From NCBI GenBank assembly GCA_900549855.1, contig URPS01000005.1, forward strand, positions 1 to 64,000: 64,000 nucleotides of DNA. The letters run 5' to 3'. The notes under the pieces were generated by a model. The model was given only the letters and a program-made list of their open reading frames with translations, made no database searches and was not told the origin of the DNA. The DNA comes from an uncultured bacterium (lineage in GTDB: Bacteria; Cyanobacteriota; Vampirovibrionia; Gastranaerophilales; Gastranaerophilaceae). The translations under genes were made by a program, and so were the position numbers. The first letter of the stretch is position 1. Each line of letters opens with the position of its first letter. Positions 18,130 to 26,251 of this stretch are shown one piece after another.

Positions 18130-18285
18130 CGCTCCGTCATTACGAGCGTTTTTCACTGGACTTACCAGTTTGCGTCATTGCGAGCGGGAGCGAAGCAATC
18201 CAGTCATAAAGTTGGTCGGATGATATTAAGTAAAAAAATCAATCAAATGCTAAATTCTTGATTGCCACGAAAATCCTCGAAGTAA
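18130..18285. repeat. Dispersed palindromic repeat, copy 2
   Basis: It contains GTCATTACGAGC, GTCATTGCGAGCGGGAGCG and AAGCAATCCAGTC (18136-18204), then a spacer 'TGATATTAAGT' to 'ATTGCCACGAAAAT' (18261-18274) that recurs in copy 3. It occupies most of the 339-bp gap after the antiporter-family gene. Confidence 0.75.
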
Positions 18286-18337
18286 AATAGTATTTACTGC
18301 AACCCACCCGTATCTATAAACAAACCAGATGTATATC

Positions 18338-18374
18338 ATACCAAAAAGTTATAATTTTTATAACTTTTTGGTAT
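18338..18374. terminator. Perfect 17-bp inverted repeat
   Basis: ATACCAAAAAGTTATAA is followed by a 3-nt loop and its exact complement. It lies 56 bp before the small membrane protein gene. It may be a terminator or an operator; there is no clean T-run. Confidence 0.45.
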
Positions 18375-18429
18375 TTTACTTTTTACCTGTATACGCTCTA
18401 AAATAATTACAGTATGAAGGAGAAATAAA

Positions 18430-18729
18430 ATGAGCGTATTTGAAGCCGGAATGATGGTATGTTTTGGAATAAGCTGGCCTGTAGCAGCACTAAAGACTTA
18501 CAAATGTAAATGTGTGCATGGAAAGAGCATACATTTTTCAATGTTAATTCTATTAGGATATTTATGTGGAATTACGCATAAAGTATTGGATGATATGGAC
18601 TGGGTTTTCTGGTTGTATATCCTAAATACAATATTCCTATTGCTGGATATGTATCTATATTGGCTATATAAAGACAACAAAGCACCAATTACTTCTGACG
18701 AAATCAATGAAGAAGTTCAAATTGATTAA
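18430..18729 (+). CDS. Small three-helix membrane protein, possibly PQ-loop-like
   Basis: This 99-aa protein has three hydrophobic segments (about 5-22, 36-52 and 58-80) and an acidic tail. The segment 'FGISWPVAALKTYKCKCVHGKSIHFSMLI' has the layout of a PQ-loop/SemiSWEET unit (Pro in helix 1, a 'K..G.S' turn before helix 2), but the defining PQ pair is absent, so the assignment is tentative. AAGGAG precedes the ATG. Confidence 0.72.
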   Translation: MSVFEAGMMVCFGISWPVAALKTYKCKCVHGKSIHFSMLILLGYLCGITHKVLDDMDWVFWLYILNTIFLLLDMYLYWLYKDNKAPITSDEINEEVQID

Positions 18730-18842
18730 GTGGAATAAATAGAAATTCCAAAGGGAAGTAAAATAAGTCCATTATAGTAATGCACTACTAATAATTGAAT
18801 AGTATATCTAAATTTTATGAAACAGCGGTTGCTGAACACAAA

Positions 18843-18870
18843 AAGCGCTCGCAAATATTTGCGAGCGCTT
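18843..18870 (-). terminator. Terminator of the flagellin-like gene
   Basis: The 28-bp perfect palindrome AAGCGCTCGCAAAT/ATTTGCGAGCGCTT is followed on the - strand by TTTTTGTG. It lies 26 bp past the stop of the gene at 18896. Confidence 0.85.
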
Positions 18871-18895
18871 CCAATAATTCCAATATTCTTAATCA

Positions 18896-20128
18896 TTAAC
18901 CTGAGAATGTTTTGTAAGAACCTTCGATGTTATCGTTGATAACCTTTTTAACAGCTTCAACTTCTGTTGTTATCTGAGTTCTTTCGTTATCAAGTCTTTG
19001 TAGTTTTAATTCCAAGTTTTTATCTTCTTGTTGGATAACCTCTGTTTTTGCGTTAATTTCTTTGTTCTTTTGGTCATATAAGTATTGATCATATTCATAT
19101 TTGTTATACGCATCTTTGTAAGCATTTTCATCTGTTACAGTTTCGGCTTCAACATCCATTGATGTCCAAGAAACAATATTGTTATAGTCAACAACATCGT
19201 TATCTTTGTCATCCTTTGTTGTACCATAGTTAGGAATAGCAATTTCAGTAATTCTTCCGTTTGTTGGATCGAATGTTATTTTTACATCATTATATGTTGT
19301 TTTCTTTGTAATGTCGCCATTTGCTATATATTTATATGATTTTATACCGTTTTCATTCAAATTACTTTTGACATCATTTTGTAATACAAAATTAGCATTA
19401 TTATTATCATCAAAATAGATGTAAAAATCGCTTGGTTGATAAGCTTTACCATCAGAATCACACAATCCGCTATTTGCAATAGCTTCTTGATATTTATTTA
19501 ATAAATCGTCTTTTAATTCTTGTAGCTCATGACCATTTACTGACATTCCGGTTGCTGATGCTGCTACGTTATATGTATTTCCACCAGCACCTTTTTGGAT
19601 GAATTGTTTACCACGACTTAATACATCAGGATTTAATACAAACTTATCTCCTTCTTGTATTAAATCTACTCCCTTTACAGCTTTAACAACAGAGTTTCCG
19701 TCAAAAACATAAATACTGTCTATTTCTGCTGCTGTGAAAGTTGCACTTGAACCAATTACTGAACCTGTAATTGTACCTGCAGATTTATTATTAGATTTTA
19801 CATATCCTGTTGCAGCTTCCAAAGAAGAGCCTGTTGTTTTTTGTCCTACAGTTAAAGTATAAGTATCCTCTTCTGTATTATATGGTTTAATACTATTTGC
19901 ATCAAATGTATAATTTGTAGCTCCGATAGTACCAGAATACTGTATTGTTTGATAATCAGTGGTTGCTGGTGGAGTTGGTACTGTCATATTCAACAAGCTG
20001 TTGTATAGTGCAGTACATTGTTGTGATAAAATTGTTCTTTCTTGGTTGATTTGTTGACCTTGATATTCAAGGTTTGATTGTCTTGCTTGTAAACTTAACA
20101 ATCTTGCTTGTGATGCTGACATTCCCAT
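18896..20128 (-). CDS. Coiled-coil-ended protein with flagellin/hook-like layout
   Basis: The product is 410 aa with no signal peptide. The N-terminal ~50 residues ('MSASQARLLSLQARQSNLEYQGQQ') and the C-terminal ~80 residues ('KLQRLDNERTQITTEVEAVKKVINDNIEGSYKTFSG') are heptad-rich helices. The middle is Thr/Asn/Gly-rich beta-type sequence. Conserved coiled ends around a variable core recall flagellin, hook-associated or secreted filament proteins, but I cannot name a family. The C-terminal 'NI..S....G' ending resembles that of the 143-aa protein at 43422. AAGGAG precedes the ATG; the upstream promoter (20222-20275) fits the shared TTTGTAA set. Confidence 0.8.
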   Translation of the reverse strand: MGMSASQARLLSLQARQSNLEYQGQQINQERTILSQQCTALYNSLLNMTVPTPPATTDYQTIQYSGTIGATNYTFDANSIKPYNTEEDTYTLTVGQKTTGSSLEAATGYVKSNNKSAGTITGSVIGSSATFTAAEIDSIYVFDGNSVVKAVKGVDLIQEGDKFVLNPDVLSRGKQFIQKGAGGNTYNVAASATGMSVNGHELQELKDDLLNKYQEAIANSGLCDSDGKAYQPSDFYIYFDDNNNANFVLQNDVKSNLNENGIKSYKYIANGDITKKTTYNDVKITFDPTNGRITEIAIPNYGTTKDDKDNDVVDYNNIVSWTSMDVEAETVTDENAYKDAYNKYEYDQYLYDQKNKEINAKTEVIQQEDKNLELKLQRLDNERTQITTEVEAVKKVINDNIEGSYKTFSG

Positions 20129-20221
20129 TTTCGTTTTCTCCTTTTTATAAATTTGTTACTTTTATTTCTGTTTTTATTACTTATTGCCTTTTATGTTACA
20201 TTTTTACTTGCTTTACATGAT

Positions 20222-20275
20222 GTATTACGGCATTTTTTTTGAAAACTTTAGGATTTTTAATAAAATCGTTACAAA
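20222..20275 (-). promoter_or_regulatory. Shared promoter motif before the flagellin-like gene
   Basis: On the - strand TTTGTAA (20275-20269) is followed 48 nt later by TAATAC (20227-20222). The -10-like box matches the other members less well. Confidence 0.35.
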
Positions 20276-20373
20276 TATTTACAATTCGACTTCAATTTTG
20301 TTAATTATAAAGAAAATGAGTATGGCTAAAAGCCAATAATAATCGGGGTTATACCAACGAGACGCATTGTAAT

Positions 20374-20406
20374 ATTAATTATTTAATTCATAATTAAATA
20401 ATTAAT
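20374..20406. repeat. Perfect 15-bp AT inverted repeat over the rsmD stop
   Basis: ATTAATTATTTAATT, loop CAT, then the exact complement. It covers the last codons and stop of rsmD. It has no GC and no T-run, so termination is possible but not clear. Confidence 0.45.
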
Positions 20407-20895
20407 TATCTTGCCACCGTAATTTTTTGATTTTAGAAGCTCAAAACCTTTGATATCAATAGGCTTATCGCTTTCTACAACAATAATATTACCTTCTATT
20501 TTTGATAAAATTCTCTCATACAAATCGCTCATATATGGCGGGTCAATGTACACAACATCGTATTTTTTATCTAATTTCTGAATCAGTTTTTCGCTATCGC
20601 CGATTTGTAAGTCAGGTTTGACACCCAACAATTTATAATTTTTTTTGATTATTTCAGCTGCTTTAAGATTTTTTTCAAAAACTTTAACGTCATTAAAACC
20701 TCTAGATAAAGCTTCTAAGCCCATTACACCGGAGCCGCCAAACACATCAAGAAAACTTTTTCCTTCAAATTCTCCTATCATAGAATACAAAGAGTTAAAA
20801 ACACCCATTCTAACTTTAGAAAGCGTTGGTCTTGTAATGCTTTCGTCCGGAGTGGCGATTTTTCGTCCTTTATAAATACCTGCTGTTATAATCAT
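20383..20895 (-). CDS. rsmD: 16S rRNA (guanine-966-N2)-methyltransferase
   Basis: This enzyme methylates G966 of 16S rRNA during 30S assembly. It has the RsmD start 'MIITAGIYKGRKI', the 'RPTLSKVRMGVFNSL' segment, the SAM motif FLDVFGGSG at 48-56 and catalytic DPPY at 118-121. The length of 170 aa is slightly short but complete. Its start overlaps the end of bioD by four bases, so the two are translated together. Confidence 0.94.
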   Translation of the reverse strand: MIITAGIYKGRKIATPDESITRPTLSKVRMGVFNSLYSMIGEFEGKSFLDVFGGSGVMGLEALSRGFNDVKVFEKNLKAAEIIKKNYKLLGVKPDLQIGDSEKLIQKLDKKYDVVYIDPPYMSDLYERILSKIEGNIIVVESDKPIDIKGFELLKSKNYGGKIINYLIMN

Positions 20896-21605
20896 AATTC
20901 TAATTTTTCTATTTTTACATTAAAAATCTTTTCTATATCAACTCCATTAAGTATTGATGATATCAAATCTTCCGGAGTGATTTTATTTTTCATATGAGAT
21001 ATCATACCTAATATTTTTATATTAGTATATTCTTCAATAACTCGTGGAATAGCACTCAATAGCGCTTTTGGGCAGTCTTCGGCTATGTTATTAATGATTA
21101 CACCTCTAATTTCCAATCCTTTTTCTTGAGCTGTGTAAATAGAAAGAAGTGTGTCATTAATAGAATCTTCTCTTGGAGTAACGACAAATAGAGTCGGTAT
21201 TTGCAGCTTTTTTACTAAATCTGCGGTCTGAATATTTGCAGCAAGTGGGCTTAGTAAACCGCAATCGCCATCAAGTATAGTACAGTCTGAAACACTTGAT
21301 ATTCTTGAAAATTCTCTTGAAATTAGGTCAATATCAATCGGCTCATTCTCGATTTCAGACGCAATAAGAGGTTCCAAACCGGATTTATATAAATACGAAA
21401 AATGAGTATTTATATAAGGGTCAATAGTTTTTACAAATGTTAAGTCAGGTGATTGCATAAATCCATCGTGTTCAATTCCGCCAGTCTGAATGGGTTTATA
21501 AACTGCAGTAGAATAACCCAGACTTTGCATCGTTGCAGCAAGTCCTGCTGTTAAAAACGTTTTACCTTCTTTTCTATTTGATGATGTGATGTATAGATTT
21601 AACAT
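20892..21605 (-). CDS. bioD: Dethiobiotin synthetase-like ATPase
   Basis: BioD closes the ureido ring of biotin with CO2 and ATP. The 237-aa protein has a P-loop 'SSNRKEGKTFLT' at the N terminus, 'KPIQTG' (diagnostic of BioD) near residue 37 and 'LDGDCGLLSPLA' in place of the usual 'EGAGGLLVPL'. The altered loop leaves some doubt about activity; another member of the AAA_26/BioD-like group is possible. No other biotin gene is in the window. The start lacks a Shine-Dalgarno and lies six bases after TAATAT (21617-21612 on the - strand), so the mRNA may be leaderless. It overlaps rsmD. Confidence 0.83.
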   Translation of the reverse strand: MLNLYITSSNRKEGKTFLTAGLAATMQSLGYSTAVYKPIQTGGIEHDGFMQSPDLTFVKTIDPYINTHFSYLYKSGLEPLIASEIENEPIDIDLISREFSRISSVSDCTILDGDCGLLSPLAANIQTADLVKKLQIPTLFVVTPREDSINDTLLSIYTAQEKGLEIRGVIINNIAEDCPKALLSAIPRVIEEYTNIKILGMISHMKNKITPEDLISSILNGVDIEKIFNVKIEKLEL

Positions 21606-21647
21606 AAAACTATATTAGCATGCCGGAAGCTTTATTAAAAGCCATCA

Positions 21648-22064
21648 TTAATACACAATCTGAACGGTAATATTTCTTGAGCGCTGCTTATTATCGAAAT
21701 CCAAAAGAACAACTTGCTGCCAAGTTCCAAGATTTAAAAGCCCGTCTTTTAATGCTATGTTTACTGAACTTCCTACAATAGCAGCTCTTACGTGTGCATA
21801 ACCGTTTCCGTCATGCCAAATTTCGTCATGATGGTATTCTTGACCGGTTGGAGCAATTCTTTCCAATGCTTCTTTAAGGTCTTGGATAAGCCCGTTTTCG
21901 TATTCGATAGTTGTTATTGCAGATGTACTGCCTTGTATTGAAACACACACAAGCCCATCTTTCAGTTCATGTTGGTACACGCAATTTTGTACATGTTTTG
22001 TGATATTGATAATATCGTTATTGCCTTGCGTGTTAATAGTAAAACTTTCATTAATTACAGGCAT
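21648..22064 (-). CDS. yjbQ: YjbQ/UPF0047-family protein
   Basis: This is a 138-aa protein of the YjbQ (UPF0047) family, with conserved 'GLVCVSIQGSTSAITTIEYE', 'EYHHDEIWHDGNGYAHVRAAIVG' and 'LGTWQQVVLLDFDNKQRSR'. Family members show weak thiamine-phosphate synthase activity; the true role is unclear. I take ATG at 22064 because GAGGAG lies just before it; an upstream TTG at 22079 falls on that Shine-Dalgarno. It follows rqcP with a four-base gap. Confidence 0.9.
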   Translation of the reverse strand: MPVINESFTINTQGNNDIINITKHVQNCVYQHELKDGLVCVSIQGSTSAITTIEYENGLIQDLKEALERIAPTGQEYHHDEIWHDGNGYAHVRAAIVGSSVNIALKDGLLNLGTWQQVVLLDFDNKQRSRNITVQIVY

Positions 22065-22068
22065 AATT

Positions 22069-22317
22069 TTACTCCTCAATAATTTTATACAAAGAAGAAG
22101 CTTCCTGAACGCTTACATTTCCTGTCGGAACAACTAAAACTTCAACTTTTTCTACTCTGTTTGAATATTCAATTTCAATAATATCGCCAACTTTTAATTG
22201 TTTCGCAGGTTTTGCACTATTTCCGTTAACAAGAATTCTACCCATTTCTGAAACAGCATTTGCAACTGTGCGTCGCTTGATTAAACGTGATACTTTTAAA
22301 AATTTATCTAATCTCAT
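22069..22317 (-). CDS. rqcP: S4-domain ribosome quality-control factor RqcP (YabO)
   Basis: This 82-aa S4 RNA-binding protein is nearly colinear with B. subtilis RqcP/YabO ('MRLDKFLKVSRLIKRRTVA', 'GRILVNGN.AKPAK', 'EASSLYKIIEE'). RqcP assists RqcH in adding C-terminal tails to nascent chains on stalled 50S subunits. Its start overlaps the punA stop by four bases and yjbQ follows four bases after its stop, so the three form an operon. Confidence 0.93.
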   Translation of the reverse strand: MRLDKFLKVSRLIKRRTVANAVSEMGRILVNGNSAKPAKQLKVGDIIEIEYSNRVEKVEVLVVPTGNVSVQEASSLYKIIEE

Positions 22318-23117
22318 ATCTCTTTAATTATTTCTTTTACTAATTTTATAAATTTGTCTTTTGCTTCTCCTGCCGCTTTAATTACGTCAGCATGTGAAAG
22401 TCCTACTGTGCTTACTCCTGCTGCAGAGTTGCATATACAGCTTAAACCGATAACGTTCATTCCTGCCCAAGAAGCAGTAATAGCTTCCGGAACTGTTGAC
22501 ATTCCGACAGCATCTGCACCAATAATTCTTGCCATTCTTACTTCCGCAGGTGTTTCATAAGACGGTCCTGTTAGCGCAATATAAACACCTTTTTGAAGTT
22601 TTATACCAAGCTTTTTTCCAATATTTTCGGCTAGTTTTACATATTTTTTTGTGTAAACCTCGCTCATATCGGGGAATCTTTCTCCCATGCCAGAATCATT
22701 AGGACCAATTAGCGGATTTACTCCCATATGATTTATGTGGTCTGTAATAATCATCAAATCTGCAGGTTTAAAATCAGGATTAACACCGCCTGCTGCATTT
22801 GTTACAATAAGAGTTTTTACACCAAGTTTTTTCATAACTTTTACCGGAAAAACAACTTTTTGTATAGAATGACCTTCGTAGAAGTGAAATCTACCTTGCA
22901 TCATGACAACTTTTTTACCGTTAATGTTCGCAAAAACAAGTCTGCTTTTATGACCGGAAACTGTAGATGCTTCAAAACCCGGAATTTCTGCATACGGTAT
23001 TGCTATATCGCAGTATTCATCTGCTAACTCTCCAAGTCCAGAGCCTAGAATAATACCTATTTCCGGCTTAAAATCTCCAATTTTCCCCTTAATAAAATCT
23101 GATGCAATATCTAACAT
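22314..23117 (-). CDS. punA: Purine nucleoside phosphorylase
   Basis: This enzyme cleaves purine nucleosides with phosphate to base and (deoxy)ribose 1-phosphate in purine salvage. The trimeric PNP signatures are present: 'GIILGSGLGELAD', 'GHKSRLV', 'GRFHFYEGH', 'NAAGGVNP', 'TGPSYETPAEVRM', 'GMSTVPE' and 'CNSAAG'. The start is ATG at 23117 (267 aa) with GGGAG upstream; the longer frame to 23168 adds residues not seen in the family. It is the first gene of the punA-rqcP-yjbQ group. Confidence 0.95.
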   Translation of the reverse strand: MLDIASDFIKGKIGDFKPEIGIILGSGLGELADEYCDIAIPYAEIPGFEASTVSGHKSRLVFANINGKKVVMMQGRFHFYEGHSIQKVVFPVKVMKKLGVKTLIVTNAAGGVNPDFKPADLMIITDHINHMGVNPLIGPNDSGMGERFPDMSEVYTKKYVKLAENIGKKLGIKLQKGVYIALTGPSYETPAEVRMARIIGADAVGMSTVPEAITASWAGMNVIGLSCICNSAAGVSTVGLSHADVIKAAGEAKDKFIKLVKEIIKEI

Positions 23118-23213
23118 AACACTAAATCTCCCGCAGAATATTCTACTATAAAGAAGGTTAAAATACATTTGGTGACGTGATTTTGTTTACAAAACTCAAT
23201 ATAATGTAAATCT

Positions 23214-23267
23214 TTTGTAACATTTTTTACACATAAGTCAATTTTCAACCTTGAGTTGTTTTATACT
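23214..23267 (+). promoter_or_regulatory. Shared promoter motif with a TGTAA-N6-TTACA dyad
   Basis: TTTGTAA (23214-23220) is part of a full dyad TGTAA-CATTTT-TTACA (23216-23231), which also reads GTA-N8-TAC, the form of cyanobacterial NtcA/CRP-family sites. TTTTATACT follows at 23259-23267, in register with the -10-like box of the other members. Confidence 0.55.
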
Positions 23268-23283
23268 TGCAGGAAGAAGTGTT

Positions 23284-23946
23284 ATGAATATACAGCCGAT
23301 GAATAGCTATAATATTTCCGCACAAGGAAAGCCAAATGGTCGTGGAAACGGCATTGGAACACGTATCACGCAAAAAATTCTTGACGTGTTACCTTCTCAT
23401 ACTCAAAAAGAGTCGGCTAAAAAATTGGATAAGTGGAATAAAATTGATAACTGGGCATCAAAACCGATGCAAAATAGAGGAATAATGGGAGTAACGGCAC
23501 TGTTGACCCAGCCATTTATTGATTATAATAACAAAAAAGTTGATGAAGAAACTCGAAAGATGGCATTTCTGAATCGTTGTGCGGTAATTCTTGCCGGAAC
23601 TTCTGTCGGTATGTTTGTTGTGCGTGGGCCGCTTTATACTGCAATAGAAAAAATGACGGATTTGAAAGGCGAATCAAAATTTAGTAAAGCGCTTCTTCCT
23701 AAAAAATATTTGAGTGAGATGTCAAAGAATGAAAAGTTTGTAAAGAATTACAGAAGTGCTTTGTCTATGGCTGTAGCGTTAGGGGCAATGTGTGTTACAA
23801 ATTTTGTTTTGGACGCTCCGCTAACAATCTTTTTAACAAACTATTTTAAAGATAAATTTGCAGAAAGGCACGAAGAAAAGCAGGCGCAAAATTCTACTAA
23901 AGACATAAGTATGGTATCGAAAACTGGAGGTGAACATAATGAATAA
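23284..23946 (+). CDS. Lineage-specific membrane-associated protein
   Basis: The product is 220 aa with no standard family recognised. It begins 'MNIQPMNSYNISAQGKP', similar to the 'MRIQ/MRVQ' starts at 62202 and 40082. Two hydrophobic segments, 'CAVILAGTSVGMFVVRG' and 'ALSMAVALGAMCVTNFVLD', suggest membrane insertion; the tail is charged. The start at 23284 has AGGAAGAAG (23271-23279); the frame extends up to TTG 23251 but without support. Its end overlaps the next gene by 8 bp, so the pair is coupled. Confidence 0.75.
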   Translation: MNIQPMNSYNISAQGKPNGRGNGIGTRITQKILDVLPSHTQKESAKKLDKWNKIDNWASKPMQNRGIMGVTALLTQPFIDYNNKKVDEETRKMAFLNRCAVILAGTSVGMFVVRGPLYTAIEKMTDLKGESKFSKALLPKKYLSEMSKNEKFVKNYRSALSMAVALGAMCVTNFVLDAPLTIFLTNYFKDKFAERHEEKQAQNSTKDISMVSKTGGEHNE

Positions 23947-24499
23947 TTCACCTTTACAAAAAAGTTTGGAATGGGTTTATAATAATTTCAAAAAAAATAC
24001 TGCTACAATGCTTGTTGTAACAGGTACAATAGGGTGGGGACTTTCATCTCTCGCTCAAATTGGCGCTATTATTTTTAACCCAAAAATAAAAAAAGAACAA
24101 AAAAGTTTTCTTGTACCACAAGCGTTTTGGGATGCTGCAATTAATATTGGCGCATTTTTCTTGATTACGCAATCTACAAAGAAAATTGTTTCAAAAATGG
24201 CATCTACCGGTAAAATTGCACCAACAAAAGTTAGAGAATTCTTAAATAAAAACAAAGTTTATGGTGATAAAGTCGGCAAATTAGACTTAGATTTGGATGA
24301 AGTTCTTAAAAATGAATCAAAATTTCCAAAAGACTCTTATTATTCATACAAAAACTACGCTACAACATTGGGTACTGTAGGGGCAAGTATATTGTCTTCT
24401 AATATTGTTACACCAATTTTGAGAAACGCAGCAGCTTCTGATGTTCAGAAAAAATACTTAAATAACCGTCCTCAATCTAGCGGTAATATGAGAGTTTAA
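23939..24499 (+). CDS. Lineage-specific membrane protein, partner of the preceding gene
   Basis: The product is 186 aa with no family recognised. It has hydrophobic segments at 'TATMLVVTGTIGWGLSSLA' and 'FWDAAINIGAFFLITQ' and a third weaker one near 'TTLGTVGASILSSNIVTPIL'. The start is ATG 23939 because GGAGGTG lies at 23925-23931; a GTG at 23930 would fall on the Shine-Dalgarno. It overlaps the preceding gene by 8 bp. The two probably act together in the membrane; the role is unknown. Confidence 0.75.
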   Translation: MNNSPLQKSLEWVYNNFKKNTATMLVVTGTIGWGLSSLAQIGAIIFNPKIKKEQKSFLVPQAFWDAAINIGAFFLITQSTKKIVSKMASTGKIAPTKVREFLNKNKVYGDKVGKLDLDLDEVLKNESKFPKDSYYSYKNYATTLGTVGASILSSNIVTPILRNAAASDVQKKYLNNRPQSSGNMRV

Positions 24500-24547
24500 G
24501 AATAAAAAGCAATTTTCTGCTATAATATTCTCATAAGGAGAATTATT

Positions 24548-25774
24548 ATGGATTTTGAATATGGAGTTATTGGGGGCGGGCCTGCCGGATATACTGCAGC
24601 AATGAATTTAGCAAAACAAGGACATAGTGTTGTTTTGTTTGAAAAAGATAAACTTGGTGGAACTTGTATGAACAAAGGCTGCATTCCGACAAAATCGCTT
24701 TTGCATTCTTCTGAAGTGTTTGCTAACTTAAAAAAAGCTGAAGAATTTGGAATAACATCCGATATTTCTCAATTTGATTTTGCAAAAGTTGCAGAGAAAA
24801 AAGATAAAACAATTGAAAAAATTAGAAAATCTTTAGAACTTGCTGTAAAAAATTCTGGGGTTCAAACGGTTTATGCTCAAGCTTGTATAAAAGATAAAAA
24901 TACGATTAAAACAGAAGAAAAAGAGTACACTGTAGGTCAAATTATTTTGGCTGCCGGCTCTAAGCCTAAAGAAATAAAGGGGCTGGAATTTGACCATAAA
25001 TTTATTCTGTCATCAGATGATGTTTTGAACTTTACACAATTACCAAAATCAGTTGTAATTGTAGGTTCGGGTGCTATTGGAACAGAGTGGGCAAGAATTT
25101 TTACTAATTTTGGTACAGAAGTTACAATTGTAGAACTTGTAGATAAATTGATACCACCAGCGGATATTGAGGTTTCTAAAAGATTAGAAAGAATTTATAA
25201 ACAAAAGAAAATAAAATTCTATTTGAATGATTGTATAGAAAATATTGTGGATAAAACTGTAACACTAAAGAGTGGAAATTCAATCACTGCAGAAATTATT
25301 CTTGTTGCAGCTGGTCGTGAACCTATTTGTCCGACTTGTGACGGCATAAAAGTTCTTGGGGATTCTTGTGGAGAAATTCAACTGGCGCATTATGCAATCC
25401 ATCAAGCTCAAGAGTATACAAGTGGTGTTCCGTTTAATAAAAAACTTACACCTTCTGTAATTTATGGAGAACCGGAAATTGCGTGGGTTGGTTTAAGAGA
25501 ACAGGATGTTGATGAAACGTATCAGAAGGCAATGCTTCCGATTACTGCGCTTGGTAAATCTTGGTGTGACGATGCGACAGACGGATTTATAAAAATTATT
25601 ACTAAGGATAATAAAATTGTTGGTGCACATGTTGTTTCAAAAGAAGCGTCAACCCTTATACATATCTTGCTTCTTGCTATTCAAATGGAAATTGGAGTTG
25701 ATAGATTAAAAGAAATTTGTTTTGCACACCCGACTTATGCAGAGGGAATATTTGATTTGGTTTGCAGGGGGTAA
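24548..25774 (+). CDS. Dihydrolipoamide dehydrogenase-like flavoprotein, shortened
   Basis: This is an FAD/NAD disulfide oxidoreductase of the Lpd type. It has 'GGGPAGYTAAMNLA' FAD site, the redox pair in GGTCMNKGCIPTKS, the NAD site 'VVIVGSGAIGTEWARIF' and the C-terminal active-site His in 'FAHPTYAEGIFD'. At 408 aa it is ~50 residues short of normal Lpd. Most of the loss lies between 'AAGREP' and 'IKVLGDSCGEIQLAH', where roughly 25-30 residues around the second half of the FAD-binding region are missing, leaving the GD in place. The frame is intact. AAGGAG precedes the ATG. No partner dehydrogenase complex is nearby. Confidence 0.88.
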   Translation: MDFEYGVIGGGPAGYTAAMNLAKQGHSVVLFEKDKLGGTCMNKGCIPTKSLLHSSEVFANLKKAEEFGITSDISQFDFAKVAEKKDKTIEKIRKSLELAVKNSGVQTVYAQACIKDKNTIKTEEKEYTVGQIILAAGSKPKEIKGLEFDHKFILSSDDVLNFTQLPKSVVIVGSGAIGTEWARIFTNFGTEVTIVELVDKLIPPADIEVSKRLERIYKQKKIKFYLNDCIENIVDKTVTLKSGNSITAEIILVAAGREPICPTCDGIKVLGDSCGEIQLAHYAIHQAQEYTSGVPFNKKLTPSVIYGEPEIAWVGLREQDVDETYQKAMLPITALGKSWCDDATDGFIKIITKDNKIVGAHVVSKEASTLIHILLLAIQMEIGVDRLKEICFAHPTYAEGIFDLVCRG

Positions 25775-25786
25775 TTATTTTTTTGT

Positions 25787-26122
25787 GCGTCATTGCGAGC
25801 ATTTTTTACTTTACTGTTGGTAGATTAACGTAAGGCTAAATGTTAATCAAATGCTAAAGTAATGGATTGCCACGAAAATTCTCGAAGTTCTAAACTATAC
25901 TACAAGCCCAAAGTCTTAATTTTCTCGCAATGACGTGGCGCAAGACTACCGGTAGTCCTTCCGTCATTGCGAGTGGGAACGAAGCAATCCAGTCGCCAGA
26001 CTAGTAGTATGATATTTAGTCTAAAAAATCAACCAAATGCTAAAGTAATGGATTGCCACGAAAATTCTCGAAGTTCTAAACAAACCTACAAGCAGAAAGA
26101 CTCAATTTTCTCGCAATGACGC
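25787..26122. repeat. Block of dispersed palindromic repeats with two ~90-bp direct units
   Basis: The units at 25846-25933 and 26030-26120 share 'AAATGCTAAAGTAATGGATT', 'GCCACGAAAATTCTCGAAGT' and 'TTTTCTCGCAATGACG'. Between them lies 'GTCATTGCGAGTGGGAACGA' and 'AGCAATCCAGTC', as in copy 2. The block fills the gap between the Lpd-like gene and the SPFH gene; I see no gene in it. Confidence 0.8.
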
Positions 26123-26175
26123 ACTATTAGTAGATAAGATACTGCCTGACAATAACTTTTATGCACCAAAAACTT

Positions 26176-26218
26176 AATAAAGAAGGGTTCAATGATTATC
26201 ATTGAACCCTTCTTTATT
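26176..26218 (-). terminator. Terminator of the SPFH gene (21-bp stem)
   Basis: AATAAAGAAGGGTTCAATGA(T) and its exact complement are separated by one base at 26197. It lies 34 bp past the SPFH stop, and the - strand side reads into TTTATTAAGTTTTT. Confidence 0.8.
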
Positions 26219-26251
26219 CCTATGCCTCTTCGCCTCTAAACGTCTATTCCC

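Noticed and set aside
20892..21605. MinD/ParA-type ATPase instead of BioD
   Set aside because: The P-loop lacks the KGGxGK form and the KPIQTG motif is specific to the BioD group.
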